5,288 nucleotides of DNA, from NCBI GenBank assembly GCA_002366685.1, contig DFBP01000153.1, positions 4,728 to 10,015 of the forward strand. The letters are read 5' to 3'. Below are positions 1-5,288 of this stretch, piece after piece. This DNA is from Rhodobacterales bacterium UBA3077. GTDB lineage: Bacteria > Pseudomonadota > Alphaproteobacteria > Rhodobacterales > Rhodobacteraceae. Every line of letters begins with the position of its first letter. Position 1 is the stretch's first letter. The position numbers and the translations under genes are program-made. The notes beneath the pieces are model-generated. The model was not told the origin of the DNA. It saw only the letters and a program-made list of their open reading frames with translations, and ran no database searches.

Positions 1-337
1 GCTTCTCAACGGCGGCTTCCCGGCGCATCACCTCAACATCCCCCCAGCCATCAGCTGCGCGGGCCTGCGTGCCGCGCTTGCGCATCAGGTCGCGCCCGGC
101 GTTGACCACCACGCGGTAGAGCCAGCTCTCAAACTTCGAATCGCTCCGGAAGGATGTGAGTTTTTTCGGCAGTGCTGCGCAAATTTCCTGCACCAGATCC
201 TCCGCATCTGCCTGTTGCCCGAGCGTGCGATAGGCGACCCGATACATCAGATCATAGTGCCGCTCCAAGAGCGAGCGAAACGCCTCTGCGTTTCCGCCCA
301 CCGCCTCGGCCGCCAAGTTTTCGCTGCTCTTTTCCAT
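1..337 (-). CDS. ECF-family RNA polymerase sigma factor, N-terminal part (cut by window edge)
   Basis: Reading leftwards from an ATG at 337-335 gives 112 uninterrupted codons that run off the window. The product matches sigma-70 region 2 of extracytoplasmic-function sigma factors. A helix with FRSLLERHYDLMYRVAYR (residues 20-37) is followed by the hallmark DAEDLVQE (44-51), and then by KFESWLYRVVVNAGRDLMRKR-type region 2.3/2.4 sequence (69-89), which binds core polymerase and melts and reads the -10 element. Residues 90-112 begin the linker; region 4, which reads the -35, would lie outside the window. The start is supported by AGGA about 5 nt upstream and by the lack of another ATG, GTG or TTG before an in-frame TAG further upstream. 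It is divergent from the ligase/transporter cluster. An anti-sigma gene may follow downstream, but this cannot be seen. The family assignment is firm; subgroup and regulon are unknown. Confidence 0.93.
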   Translation of the reverse strand, partial: MEKSSENLAAEAVGGNAEAFRSLLERHYDLMYRVAYRTLGQQADAEDLVQEICAALPKKLTSFRSDSKFESWLYRVVVNAGRDLMRKRGTQARAADGWGDVEVMRREAAVEK

Positions 338-442
338 GTGTCCTATGCTTAAGACGTGTGTGGGTATACAATCCTTGGCAGAAATATTTGGAAATATAAA
401 GGGTCGTGTGCCGCCCTAATATTGCGTCCCCAAGTAATAAAC

Positions 443-456
443 TGAACGGTAGTTCA
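443..456. promoter_or_regulatory. Candidate operator: inverted repeat TGAAC-GGTA-GTTCA
   Basis: A perfect inverted repeat with 5-bp arms and a 4-bp centre sits in AT-rich DNA between the divergent sigma-factor and ligase genes. Its centre is about 112 bp from each start codon (337 and 562). The size and symmetry suit a homodimeric helix-turn-helix repressor. It resembles in layout the GAAAC-N4-GTTTC-type sites of TetR-family fatty-acid regulators such as PsrA, but it is not identical to them. No regulator gene is visible in the window. The palindrome is seen; the operator role is inferred. Confidence 0.42.
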
Positions 457-465
457 ATTAAAAGC

Positions 466-493
466 TTTACTCACAAAATTTTCTTGCTAGTCT
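466..493 (+). promoter_or_regulatory. Weak candidate promoter for the ligase/transporter operon
   Basis: TTTACT (466-471) and TAGTCT (488-493) are spaced 16 bp apart and loosely resemble a housekeeping -35/-10 pair, just downstream of the TGAAC inverted repeat. An alternative is TCGACA (502-507), a five-of-six match to TTGACA, with AGTATA (525-530) 17 bp on or TATAGG (527-532) 19 bp on. Neither is strong, and alphaproteobacterial promoters are poorly conserved. Some promoter in 457-535 is expected because an operon starts at about 562. Confidence 0.22.
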
Positions 494-538
494 AGCGTAA
501 ATCGACAGGCCTAAGCCTGCGTATAGTATAGGGCCCTA
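486..538. repeat. Cluster of three short palindromes in the ligase leader
   Basis: Three perfect inverted repeats lie in a row: GCTAG-T-CTAGC (486-496), CAGGC-CTAA-GCCTG (506-519) and TAGGGCCCTA (529-538). The middle one could form a 5-bp RNA hairpin with a 4-nt loop if transcribed. The first could be a second protein site and overlaps one of the candidate -10 elements. None is followed by a T tract, so they are not intrinsic terminators. The palindromes are seen directly; any function is inference. Confidence 0.4.
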
Positions 539-550
539 AAGCCCGAACCG

Positions 551-555
551 GGAGG
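551..555 (+). promoter_or_regulatory. Shine-Dalgarno GGAGG of the acyl-CoA ligase gene
   Basis: GGAGG is followed by three consecutive in-frame start-capable codons: TTG at 559, GTG at 562 and GTG at 565. The spacings are 3, 6 and 9 nt. The TTG is too close to be efficient, so 562 is preferred and 565 is a near-equal alternative. The choice changes the protein by only one or two residues. Confidence 0.8.
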
Positions 556-561
556 AAATTG

Positions 562-2532
562 GTGGTGAGCAAGAATAATGTTCTGCCCGAGGGGCTGGAT
601 ACATTTCCCAAATTGCTGGCGCGCAATGCCAAGCAGTGGGCGAATGCGCCGGCATATCGTGAAAAAGAATACGGGATCTGGCAAAGCTGGACCTGGTCTG
701 AGGTCTTTGAAGAAGTCAACGCGCTGGCCATGGGTTACGTGGCGCTTGGGCTGAACGAGGGCGACTATGTGGCTATTATTGGCCGCAATCGCCCTTATCT
801 CTATTGGGCCATGCTGGCAGCGCAAGCCGCTGGTGGCATTCCGGTACCGCTCTATCAGGACGCCAACGCCGAAGAAATGGCCTATGTGCTGGAGCATTGC
901 GGGGCACGGTTCATTGTGGCCGAAGACCAAGAGCAGGTTGATAAGGTGCTGGAAGTGCAGGACAATCTGCCAAATGTTGACCAGATCATCTATTTTGATA
1001 AGCGTGGCATGCGCAAATACGAACACCAGCACCTGAACGCCTATGAGGATGTTCAGGCCGAGGGCCGTGCCGGACACTACCGGCTGGCGCCCGTACTTGC
1101 CGAGCGGCAGGCCAAGCTGACCGAGGATAGTACCTGCGTTATGCTCTATACGTCGGGCACCACGGGCAAGCCCAAGGGTGTGGTGCTTTCCAACACCAAT
1201 ATTATTGCCTCGGCCAAGGCCAGCTCGGAGTTTGATAACCTCAGCGCCAGTGATTCCGTTTTGGCTTACCTGCCAATGGCTTGGGTGGGTGATTTTATAT
1301 TTTCGATCGGGCAAAGCTGCTGGACCGGTTTTTGTGTGGCTTGCCCCGAAAGCCCCGAAACCATGCAGGCCGACCTGCGAGAAATTGGACCAAGCTACTT
1401 TTTTGCCCCACCGAGGTTTTTTGAGGGCCTGCTGACCAATGTGATGATCCGCATTGAAGACGCCAGTCCGCTGAAAAAACGGCTGTTTCATAAATATATG
1501 GCCCATGCCAAAAAAGTTGGCCCCGCGCTGCTTGATGGCGAAGAGGTCAGCTTTATGGATAAGCTCAAATACAAAATCGGCGATTTCCTGATCTACGCAC
1601 CGCTGAAAAACACGCTCGGGCTTTCAAAGGTTCGGGTGGGTTATACTGCGGGCGAGGCCATCGGCCCCGAGATATTTGAATTTTACCGCTCGCTTGGGAT
1701 TAACCTCAAGCAGCTTTACGGCCAAACCGAGGCTTCGGTGTTTATCACCCAGCAGCCAGACGGGCAGGTGCGGGTAGATACGGTTGGTGTGCCTTCCCCG
1801 GGTGTAGAGATTAGGATTGCGGATAGTGGCGAGGTTTTCTACCGTTCGCCCGGTGTTTTTGTGGAGTATTACAAAAACCAAGAAAGCACCGCCGATACCA
1901 AAGACGCGGACGGCTGGGTGGCCACAGGGGATGCTGGTTTTATCGAGGAAGAATCCGGCCATTTGCGCATTATTGACCGCGCTAAAGATGTGGGTCAAAT
2001 GGCCGATGGCAGCTTGTTTGCGCCCAAATTTGTCGAGAACAAGCTGAAGTTTTTCCCGAATATTCTTGAAGCCGTGGTGTTTGGCGATGGCCGCGAAACC
2101 TGCACAGCGTTCATCAATATCGATCTGAACGCGGTTGCCAACTGGGCGGAGCGCAACAACGTGGCCTATGGGTCTTACCAAGAGCTGGCGGGCAACCCGC
2201 AAGTCTACAACATCATTCAGGAGCATATTGAAGAGGTCAACAAATCGGTGGCAACGGATGCAATGCTCTCTGGCTGCCAGATCCACCGTTTCTTGGTGCT
2301 GCACAAAGAGTTGGACCCGGATGACGGCGAAATGACCCGCACCCGCAAAGTGCGCCGCAAGATCGTGGGCGAGAAGTTCCAAGACCTGATTGAAGCGCTT
2401 TACGATGGCTCCACCAGCGTGAGCACAGAAACCGAAGTAACCTATGAAGACGGCCGCAAGGGCTTGATCAAAGCCACATTGGAGCTACGCGATGTAGCCG
2501 TAGTGCCGGTGAATAAAGAGGTGGCCGCATGA
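562..2532 (+). CDS. AMP-forming acyl-CoA ligase, long-chain fatty acid--CoA ligase type (FAA1-like)
   Basis: The 656-residue protein belongs to the ANL adenylate-forming superfamily. It would activate a carboxylic acid with ATP to an acyl-adenylate and then form the CoA thioester, releasing AMP and PPi. The P-loop is YTSGTTGKPKG (196-206). YGQTE (386-390) is the A5 motif, TGD (455-457) carries the ribose-binding aspartate, and IDRAKD (471-476) is the hinge to the C-terminal subdomain. K596 in the MTRTRKVRRK segment takes the place of the A10 catalytic lysine. Length fits the long-chain acyl-CoA synthetase family (about 600-660). The stretch after the hinge (GQMADGSLFAPKFVENKL) is a variant of the usual form, and the last 45 or so residues form a tail beyond A10. 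There is no signal peptide or membrane span, so it is cytoplasmic or peripheral. It heads the operon and overlaps livG by 4 nt, suggesting that the acid imported by the transporter is its substrate. Chain length and aromatic versus aliphatic preference cannot be told. GTG start chosen by Shine-Dalgarno spacing. Confidence 0.93.
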   Translation: MVSKNNVLPEGLDTFPKLLARNAKQWANAPAYREKEYGIWQSWTWSEVFEEVNALAMGYVALGLNEGDYVAIIGRNRPYLYWAMLAAQAAGGIPVPLYQDANAEEMAYVLEHCGARFIVAEDQEQVDKVLEVQDNLPNVDQIIYFDKRGMRKYEHQHLNAYEDVQAEGRAGHYRLAPVLAERQAKLTEDSTCVMLYTSGTTGKPKGVVLSNTNIIASAKASSEFDNLSASDSVLAYLPMAWVGDFIFSIGQSCWTGFCVACPESPETMQADLREIGPSYFFAPPRFFEGLLTNVMIRIEDASPLKKRLFHKYMAHAKKVGPALLDGEEVSFMDKLKYKIGDFLIYAPLKNTLGLSKVRVGYTAGEAIGPEIFEFYRSLGINLKQLYGQTEASVFITQQPDGQVRVDTVGVPSPGVEIRIADSGEVFYRSPGVFVEYYKNQESTADTKDADGWVATGDAGFIEEESGHLRIIDRAKDVGQMADGSLFAPKFVENKLKFFPNILEAVVFGDGRETCTAFINIDLNAVANWAERNNVAYGSYQELAGNPQVYNIIQEHIEEVNKSVATDAMLSGCQIHRFLVLHKELDPDDGEMTRTRKVRRKIVGEKFQDLIEALYDGSTSVSTETEVTYEDGRKGLIKATLELRDVAVVPVNKEVAA

Positions 2533-3338
2533 GCGAAACATATGTAACGCCCGATGGACGCACCATCGGCGCGCCGGTGCTGGAGATGAAAAACATCACT
2601 CTGCGCTTTGGTGGCGTGGTGGCGATTAAGGATATCTCCTTTGATATCCGCGAGGGTGAAATTCGAGCCATAATCGGGCCGAATGGGGCTGGCAAATCCT
2701 CAATGCTCAACGTGATCAACGGGTTTTATCACCCGCAAGAGGGCGAAATATGGTTCCGCGGTGCCAAGCGCAAACCGATGAAGCCATACCAGATTGCCCA
2801 ACAGGGCATCGCCCGCACCTTTCAGAATATCGCGTTATTCAAGGGTATGAGCACGCTCGATAACATCATGACCGGCCGCTTTAACCAGATGAAAACCAAC
2901 ATGGCGTTGCAAATCCTCTGGAAAGGTCCCGCCGAGCGTGAGGAGCAGGAGAACCGCGAGATTGTCGAGAAAGTGATCGACTTTCTGGAAATTCAGGCGA
3001 TCCGCAAAACCCCCGTGGGCGCATTGCCTTACGGGTTGCAAAAACGGGTGGAGCTAGGGCGCGCGCTGGCCGCCCAACCCAAGCTGTTGCTGCTCGATGA
3101 GCCAATGGCAGGTATGAACGTTGAGGAAAAAGAGGACATGAGCCGCTTTATCCTTGATGTGAATGACGAATTTGGCACCACAATCGCGCTGATCGAGCAC
3201 GATATGGGCGTGGTGATGGACATCTCCGACCGCGTGGTGGTGATGGATTACGGTAAAAAAATCGGCGATGGCTCGCCAGACGAAGTGCGCAACAATCAGG
3301 ATGTGATTGATGCGTATCTCGGCGTGGATCACGGGTAG
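2529..3338 (+). CDS. livG: ABC transporter ATP-binding protein, LivG type (branched-chain amino acid family)
   Basis: This 269-residue ATPase would power a HAAT-family importer together with a LivF partner and the LivH/LivM permeases, acting on the cytoplasmic face. Walker A is GPNGAGKS (50-57), and the Q-loop glutamine is Q99 in RTFQN. The signature region is LPYGLQKRVELGRAL (166-180). Walker B is LLLLDEP (186-192) with catalytic E191, the D-loop AGMN (194-197) is characteristic of LivG, and the switch histidine is H224 in IEHDM. Length is close to the usual 250-260, with about 15 extra residues at the N terminus. The ATG overlaps the ligase stop (ATGA), implying translational coupling. The signature LPYGL differs from canonical LSGGQ in the serine and final glutamine positions. 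Family is certain; the symbol names the subunit class and does not imply that leucine is the substrate. Confidence 0.95.
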   Translation: MSETYVTPDGRTIGAPVLEMKNITLRFGGVVAIKDISFDIREGEIRAIIGPNGAGKSSMLNVINGFYHPQEGEIWFRGAKRKPMKPYQIAQQGIARTFQNIALFKGMSTLDNIMTGRFNQMKTNMALQILWKGPAEREEQENREIVEKVIDFLEIQAIRKTPVGALPYGLQKRVELGRALAAQPKLLLLDEPMAGMNVEEKEDMSRFILDVNDEFGTTIALIEHDMGVVMDISDRVVVMDYGKKIGDGSPDEVRNNQDVIDAYLGVDHG

Positions 3339-3347
3339 GGGATAGCG

Positions 3348-4358
3348 ATGTTTGACCAATTTTTATACGGAACCGAGGCGGCCATTAACGGGCTGATGAC
3401 CGGTGTTATGTATTCCCTCGTGGCGCTTGGCTTTGTGCTGATCTTCAAATCATCGGGGATTTTCAATTATGCGCAAGGGGTGATGGCGCTGTTTGGCGCG
3501 CTTACGCTTGTGGGTATCCAAAGCGGGCAAGTGCCCTTTTCGCACCTGATTAATGCTGTTTTTGGAACAAGTATTCACCACTTTAGCTGGACGCTGCCTG
3601 CGGTTTTGGCAATTGTGCTGACCATAGGAGTTATGATCTTGTTTGCGTGGATGGTGGAGCGATTTTTGCTCAAGCATCTGGTCAACCAAGAGCCGATAAT
3701 CCTGTTTATGGCCACCATCGGCTTGGCTTACTTCATGGAAGGCGTGGGCGACTTGATGTGGGGTTCCGACATCAAGAAAATCGAGATACCAATTCCACAA
3801 GGGATTAACGGGACCATCGATAGCGTAACCTATGATTGGTTCGGCTACGGATTTTATATTGATAACCTTGATATAACGGCGGCGATTATTGCTGTGATAT
3901 TGGTTGTCGCGCTTACAGTTTTCAGCCAGTATTCCAGCACGGGCCGTGCGCTGCGTGCCGTGGCGGATGACCACCAGGCGGCACTTAGTGTCGGTATTTC
4001 TCTAAGGTCGATCTGGGTGATTGTCTGGTCCATTTCAGGTTTTATAGCCTTGGTGGCCGGCGTTATGTGGGGGGCAAAATCGGGCGTACAATTCTCGCTC
4101 TCGCTGATCACGCTCAAGGCCTTGCCGGTGCTGATGCTCGGCGGGTTCACCTCGATCCCCGGCGCGATTATTGGCGGGATGATCATCGGTGTGGGTGAAA
4201 AAGTCTTTGAATTTGTCGTGAGCTCCAGCTGGTTTGGGGACGCGATGGGCTTCACCTTGAATGCTACCGAGAACTGGTTTGCCTATGTGCTGGCGCTCGT
4301 CTTCCTCGTATTCCGGCCGCAGGGCCTGTTTGGCGACAAAATTATCGAAAGAGTTTGA
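3348..4358 (+). CDS. livH: ABC transporter permease, LivH type
   Basis: This 336-residue integral membrane protein forms one half of the translocation channel of a branched-chain-amino-acid-family importer. Hydrophobic segments lie at roughly 11-33, 41-58, 83-104, 116-135, 177-193, 222-242, 253-287 (probably two) and 309-324. Family marks include GLMTGVMYSLVALGFVLIFK near the start, the N-Y-A-Q-G segment (40-44), the cytoplasmic coupling segment STGRALRAVADDHQAALSVGI (197-217), the GGFTSIPGAIIGG glycine-rich segment (265-277) and RPQGLFG (323-329) at the end. It is somewhat longer than E. coli LivH (308). The extra length appears to be in the loops at about 60-82 and 139-175. AGGGG (3337-3341), overlapping the livG stop, serves as ribosome site 6 nt before the ATG, and the gap to livG is 9 nt. 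Substrate is not determinable from the permease. Confidence 0.94.
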   Translation: MFDQFLYGTEAAINGLMTGVMYSLVALGFVLIFKSSGIFNYAQGVMALFGALTLVGIQSGQVPFSHLINAVFGTSIHHFSWTLPAVLAIVLTIGVMILFAWMVERFLLKHLVNQEPIILFMATIGLAYFMEGVGDLMWGSDIKKIEIPIPQGINGTIDSVTYDWFGYGFYIDNLDITAAIIAVILVVALTVFSQYSSTGRALRAVADDHQAALSVGISLRSIWVIVWSISGFIALVAGVMWGAKSGVQFSLSLITLKALPVLMLGGFTSIPGAIIGGMIIGVGEKVFEFVVSSSWFGDAMGFTLNATENWFAYVLALVFLVFRPQGLFGDKIIERV

Positions 4359-4371
4359 TGCAATGATTGCA
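4359..4371. repeat. 13-bp palindrome TGCAAT-G-ATTGCA directly after livH
   Basis: This perfect inverted repeat with 6-bp arms and a single central base begins at the base after the livH stop codon. It has no T tract and is AT-rich, so it does not look like a terminator, and a 1-nt loop excludes an RNA hairpin of full length. It could be a protein-binding site for an internal promoter of the small gene and livM, but no clear -35/-10 pair supports that. Confidence 0.4.
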
Positions 4372-4391
4372 ATATCTGAGAATCACGCCAT

Positions 4392-4452
4392 ACTCCCTCT
4401 AGGAGCGAAAGGGCCGAAAAACAGGCTTTGTCTCCAAAGGAAAATTGGGAGT
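4392..4452 (+). promoter_or_regulatory. Possible RNA pairing covering the ribosome site of the small membrane protein gene
   Basis: ACTCCC (4392-4397) is an exact complement of GGGAGT (4447-4452), which contains the Shine-Dalgarno of the gene at 4460; a flanking U-G wobble makes 7 pairs. The same CTCC (4393-4396) can instead pair with a nearer GGAG (4402-4405) across a 5-nt loop, so the two pairings exclude each other. This would allow translational control, but such short complements also arise by chance. The complementarity is seen; regulation is inference. Confidence 0.25.
4447..4451 (+). promoter_or_regulatory. Shine-Dalgarno GGGAG that decides the start of the small gene
   Basis: GGGAG lies 8 nt before the ATG at 4460. 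In-frame TTG (4445) and GTG (4451) codons overlap this site. They could be used only with the upstream AAGGA (4437-4441), which is 3 and 9 nt away respectively. ATG 4460 is therefore preferred, with GTG 4451 the alternative (three more residues). Confidence 0.6.
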
Positions 4453-4459
4453 GAAAAAA

Positions 4460-4660
4460 ATGAAGTTTTGCGCAATCGCAACGGTTGTCGGGTTCGCCGG
4501 CTTTCTGGTGTTCGGATATCTGGCGTTTTTCGCAAGCAAGGATTTCGGCGCATTGCAAATTGTAGATATCGCGCTGTCTCTGGCCTTTCTGATTGGCGGC
4601 GGGCTTGCGTGGCGCAGAATCAGCCGCGGGGAGTGCAACTTTCCGGCCGGAAGGACTTAA
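4460..4660 (+). CDS. Small two-helix membrane protein of unknown function
   Basis: The 66-residue product is not one I recognise. Two hydrophobic segments are evident, at about 4-24 and 33-51, joined by a short loop containing ASKDFG. The C-terminal tail begins WRRISRG and is positively charged, so by the positive-inside rule both ends should be cytoplasmic (inferred). It has no lipobox and no known motif; cysteines are at positions 4 and 59. Support for a real gene includes a good ribosome site, an ATG start, third codon positions rich in G and C like the neighbours, and a hydrophobic pattern that a chance frame would seldom give. It lies between livH and livM, with 101 nt before it and 82 nt after it. 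A role as an accessory subunit of the transporter is possible from position alone. It could also be an unrelated inserted gene. Confidence 0.62.
   Translation: MKFCAIATVVGFAGFLVFGYLAFFASKDFGALQIVDIALSLAFLIGGGLAWRRISRGECNFPAGRT
4641..4652. repeat. 12-bp palindrome TTCCGGCCGGAA at the 3' end of the small gene
   Basis: This perfect self-complementary 12-mer spans codons near the end of the small membrane protein gene. Its GC-rich core could form a cruciform or serve as a protein site, but with no loop and no following T tract it is not an intrinsic terminator. It may simply reflect the coding sequence. Confidence 0.3.
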
Positions 4661-4742
4661 AACCGCGCGCACCGGCGGCCCCCATATTTGCGCAGCATGC
4701 AATTTATTTTAATGCCAAAACAAAAGACGGGGAGGCCTGAGC

Positions 4743-5288
4743 ATGTTGTATCGCGAAGCCGGTGATTTCAAGAAATCCTATGCCGAGGATAGCCAGACCT
4801 TTCCATTAAAGCTGGACCGCTGGGGCTACTATGTGCTGCTAGCGGTGGCATTTCTCGGCGTGCCGCTGGTAATCAACGATTATTGGGCCTCGGCTGTGCT
4901 GATCCCGTTTCTGATCTGGACGATCGCCGCCCTGGGGTTGAACATCCTTACAGGTTATTGCGGGCAGTTGAGCCTTGGGTCCGGCGGGTTTATGGCTGTG
5001 GGGGCTTATGCTTCCTATAAGCTGATGACCTCGTTTCCTGATCTGAATATCATGATCATTGTGCTGATTTCGGGTGCGATTACAGCGGCGGTTGGCGTCA
5101 TGTTTGGCCTTCCGAGCCTGCGGATCAAGGGGTTTTATCTGGCGGTGGCCACACTGGCGGCGCAGTTCTTCCTTGTATGGCTGTTTAACAAAGTCGAGTG
5201 GTTTTATAACTACTCCGCTTCCGGTCAAATTTCGGCCCCCAAGCGTGAAATGTTCGGCTTTGAGGTTACCGGCCCTTCGGCAACTGCC
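4743..5288 (+). CDS. livM: ABC transporter permease, LivM type, N-terminal part (cut by window edge)
   Basis: The open frame of 182 codons continues past the window end. The protein would be the second channel subunit, pairing with LivH in the inner membrane. A hydrophilic N-terminal stretch of about 28 residues (MLYREAGDFKKSYAEDSQTF onward) precedes hydrophobic segments at roughly 29-45, 50-71, 77-95, 103-124 and 128-148. Diagnostic LivM sequence is GLNILTGYCGQLSLGSGGFM (65-84) and GLPSLRIKGFYLAVATLA (122-139). The ATG has a very strong ribosome site, GGGGAGG (4729-4735), 7 nt upstream, unusually good for an internal operon gene and consistent with independent initiation after the 384-nt gap from livH. 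Family members are usually 300-420 residues, so around half is missing here. Genes for the LivF ATPase and the periplasmic binding protein would be expected beyond it. Confidence 0.94.
   Translation, partial: MLYREAGDFKKSYAEDSQTFPLKLDRWGYYVLLAVAFLGVPLVINDYWASAVLIPFLIWTIAALGLNILTGYCGQLSLGSGGFMAVGAYASYKLMTSFPDLNIMIIVLISGAITAAVGVMFGLPSLRIKGFYLAVATLAAQFFLVWLFNKVEWFYNYSASGQISAPKREMFGFEVTGPSATA

Noticed and set aside
172..399. Plus-strand 75-codon frame opposite the sigma factor start
   Set aside because: It is Pro/Arg-rich and antisense to the conserved sigma region 2, with no support as a gene.
506..519. CAGGC-CTAA-GCCTG as an attenuator or terminator
   Set aside because: The 5-bp stem is short and is followed by GCGTATAG, not a run of T, so it would not terminate.
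511..1506. Long minus-strand open frame (331 codons) opposite the ligase gene
   Set aside because: It is antisense to a clearly conserved enzyme, its translation shows no recognisable domain, and it is rich in the His, Gln and Gly expected from the complement of such a gene. It is a shadow frame.
1624..2382. Minus-strand open frame (252 codons) opposite the 3' half of the ligase gene
   Set aside because: It is antisense to the conserved ANL motifs and has no family resemblance or convincing ribosome site, so it is a shadow frame.
4661..4682. GC-rich CCGC...GCGG inverted pair after the small gene as a terminator
   Set aside because: The stem is only 4 bp and has no T tract, and the livM gene follows in the same direction.
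4363..4740. Plus-strand frame from ATG 4363 that spans the livH-livM gap and ends 2 nt before livM
   Set aside because: The positional fit is tempting, but the product is Arg-rich with no domain or membrane pattern. The overlapping frame at 4460-4660 has a better ribosome site, better codon third positions and a coherent two-helix pattern. Only a conservation test could revive it.

Overview
The window looks like part of an alphaproteobacterial chromosome, most likely Rhodobacterales or the Roseobacter group. This is judged from gene content, moderately GC-rich codon use with G or C favoured at third positions, and the protein sequences; no database search was possible. It holds two divergent units. 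On the minus strand at the left edge is the N-terminal part of an ECF-type RNA polymerase sigma factor (1-337). On the plus strand is a cluster running off the right edge: an acyl-CoA ligase of the AMP-forming long-chain type (562-2532), a LivG-type ABC ATPase (2529-3338), a LivH-type permease (3348-4358), a small two-helix membrane protein that I do not recognise (4460-4660), and the start of a LivM-type permease (4743-end).

The divergent intergenic region (338-561) is AT-rich. It holds a perfect inverted repeat, TGAAC-GGTA-GTTCA, almost exactly midway between the two start codons, and three more short palindromes nearer the ligase gene. The first is a good candidate for the operator of a dimeric repressor (TetR-like in appearance, by inference). 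The ligase gene has a strong GGAGG ribosome site in front of clustered TTG, GTG and GTG codons, so its exact start is ambiguous.

Ligase, livG and livH are tightly packed (4-nt overlap, then a 9-nt gap), which indicates one operon. The genes fit a system in which a branched-chain-amino-acid-family (HAAT) ABC importer brings in a carboxylic acid and the cytoplasmic ligase activates it to its CoA thioester. A second ATPase (LivF) and a periplasmic binding protein would be expected downstream, beyond the window. The substrate cannot be read from the sequence: a fatty, aromatic or other carboxylic acid is more likely than an amino acid because of the ligase.

The main oddity is the 384-nt gap between livH and livM, where these permease genes are usually adjacent. 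The gap contains the small membrane protein gene, a 13-bp palindrome directly after livH, and a possible RNA pairing that would cover the small gene's ribosome site. I saw no tRNA, rRNA, CRISPR array, insertion sequence or convincing intrinsic terminator.
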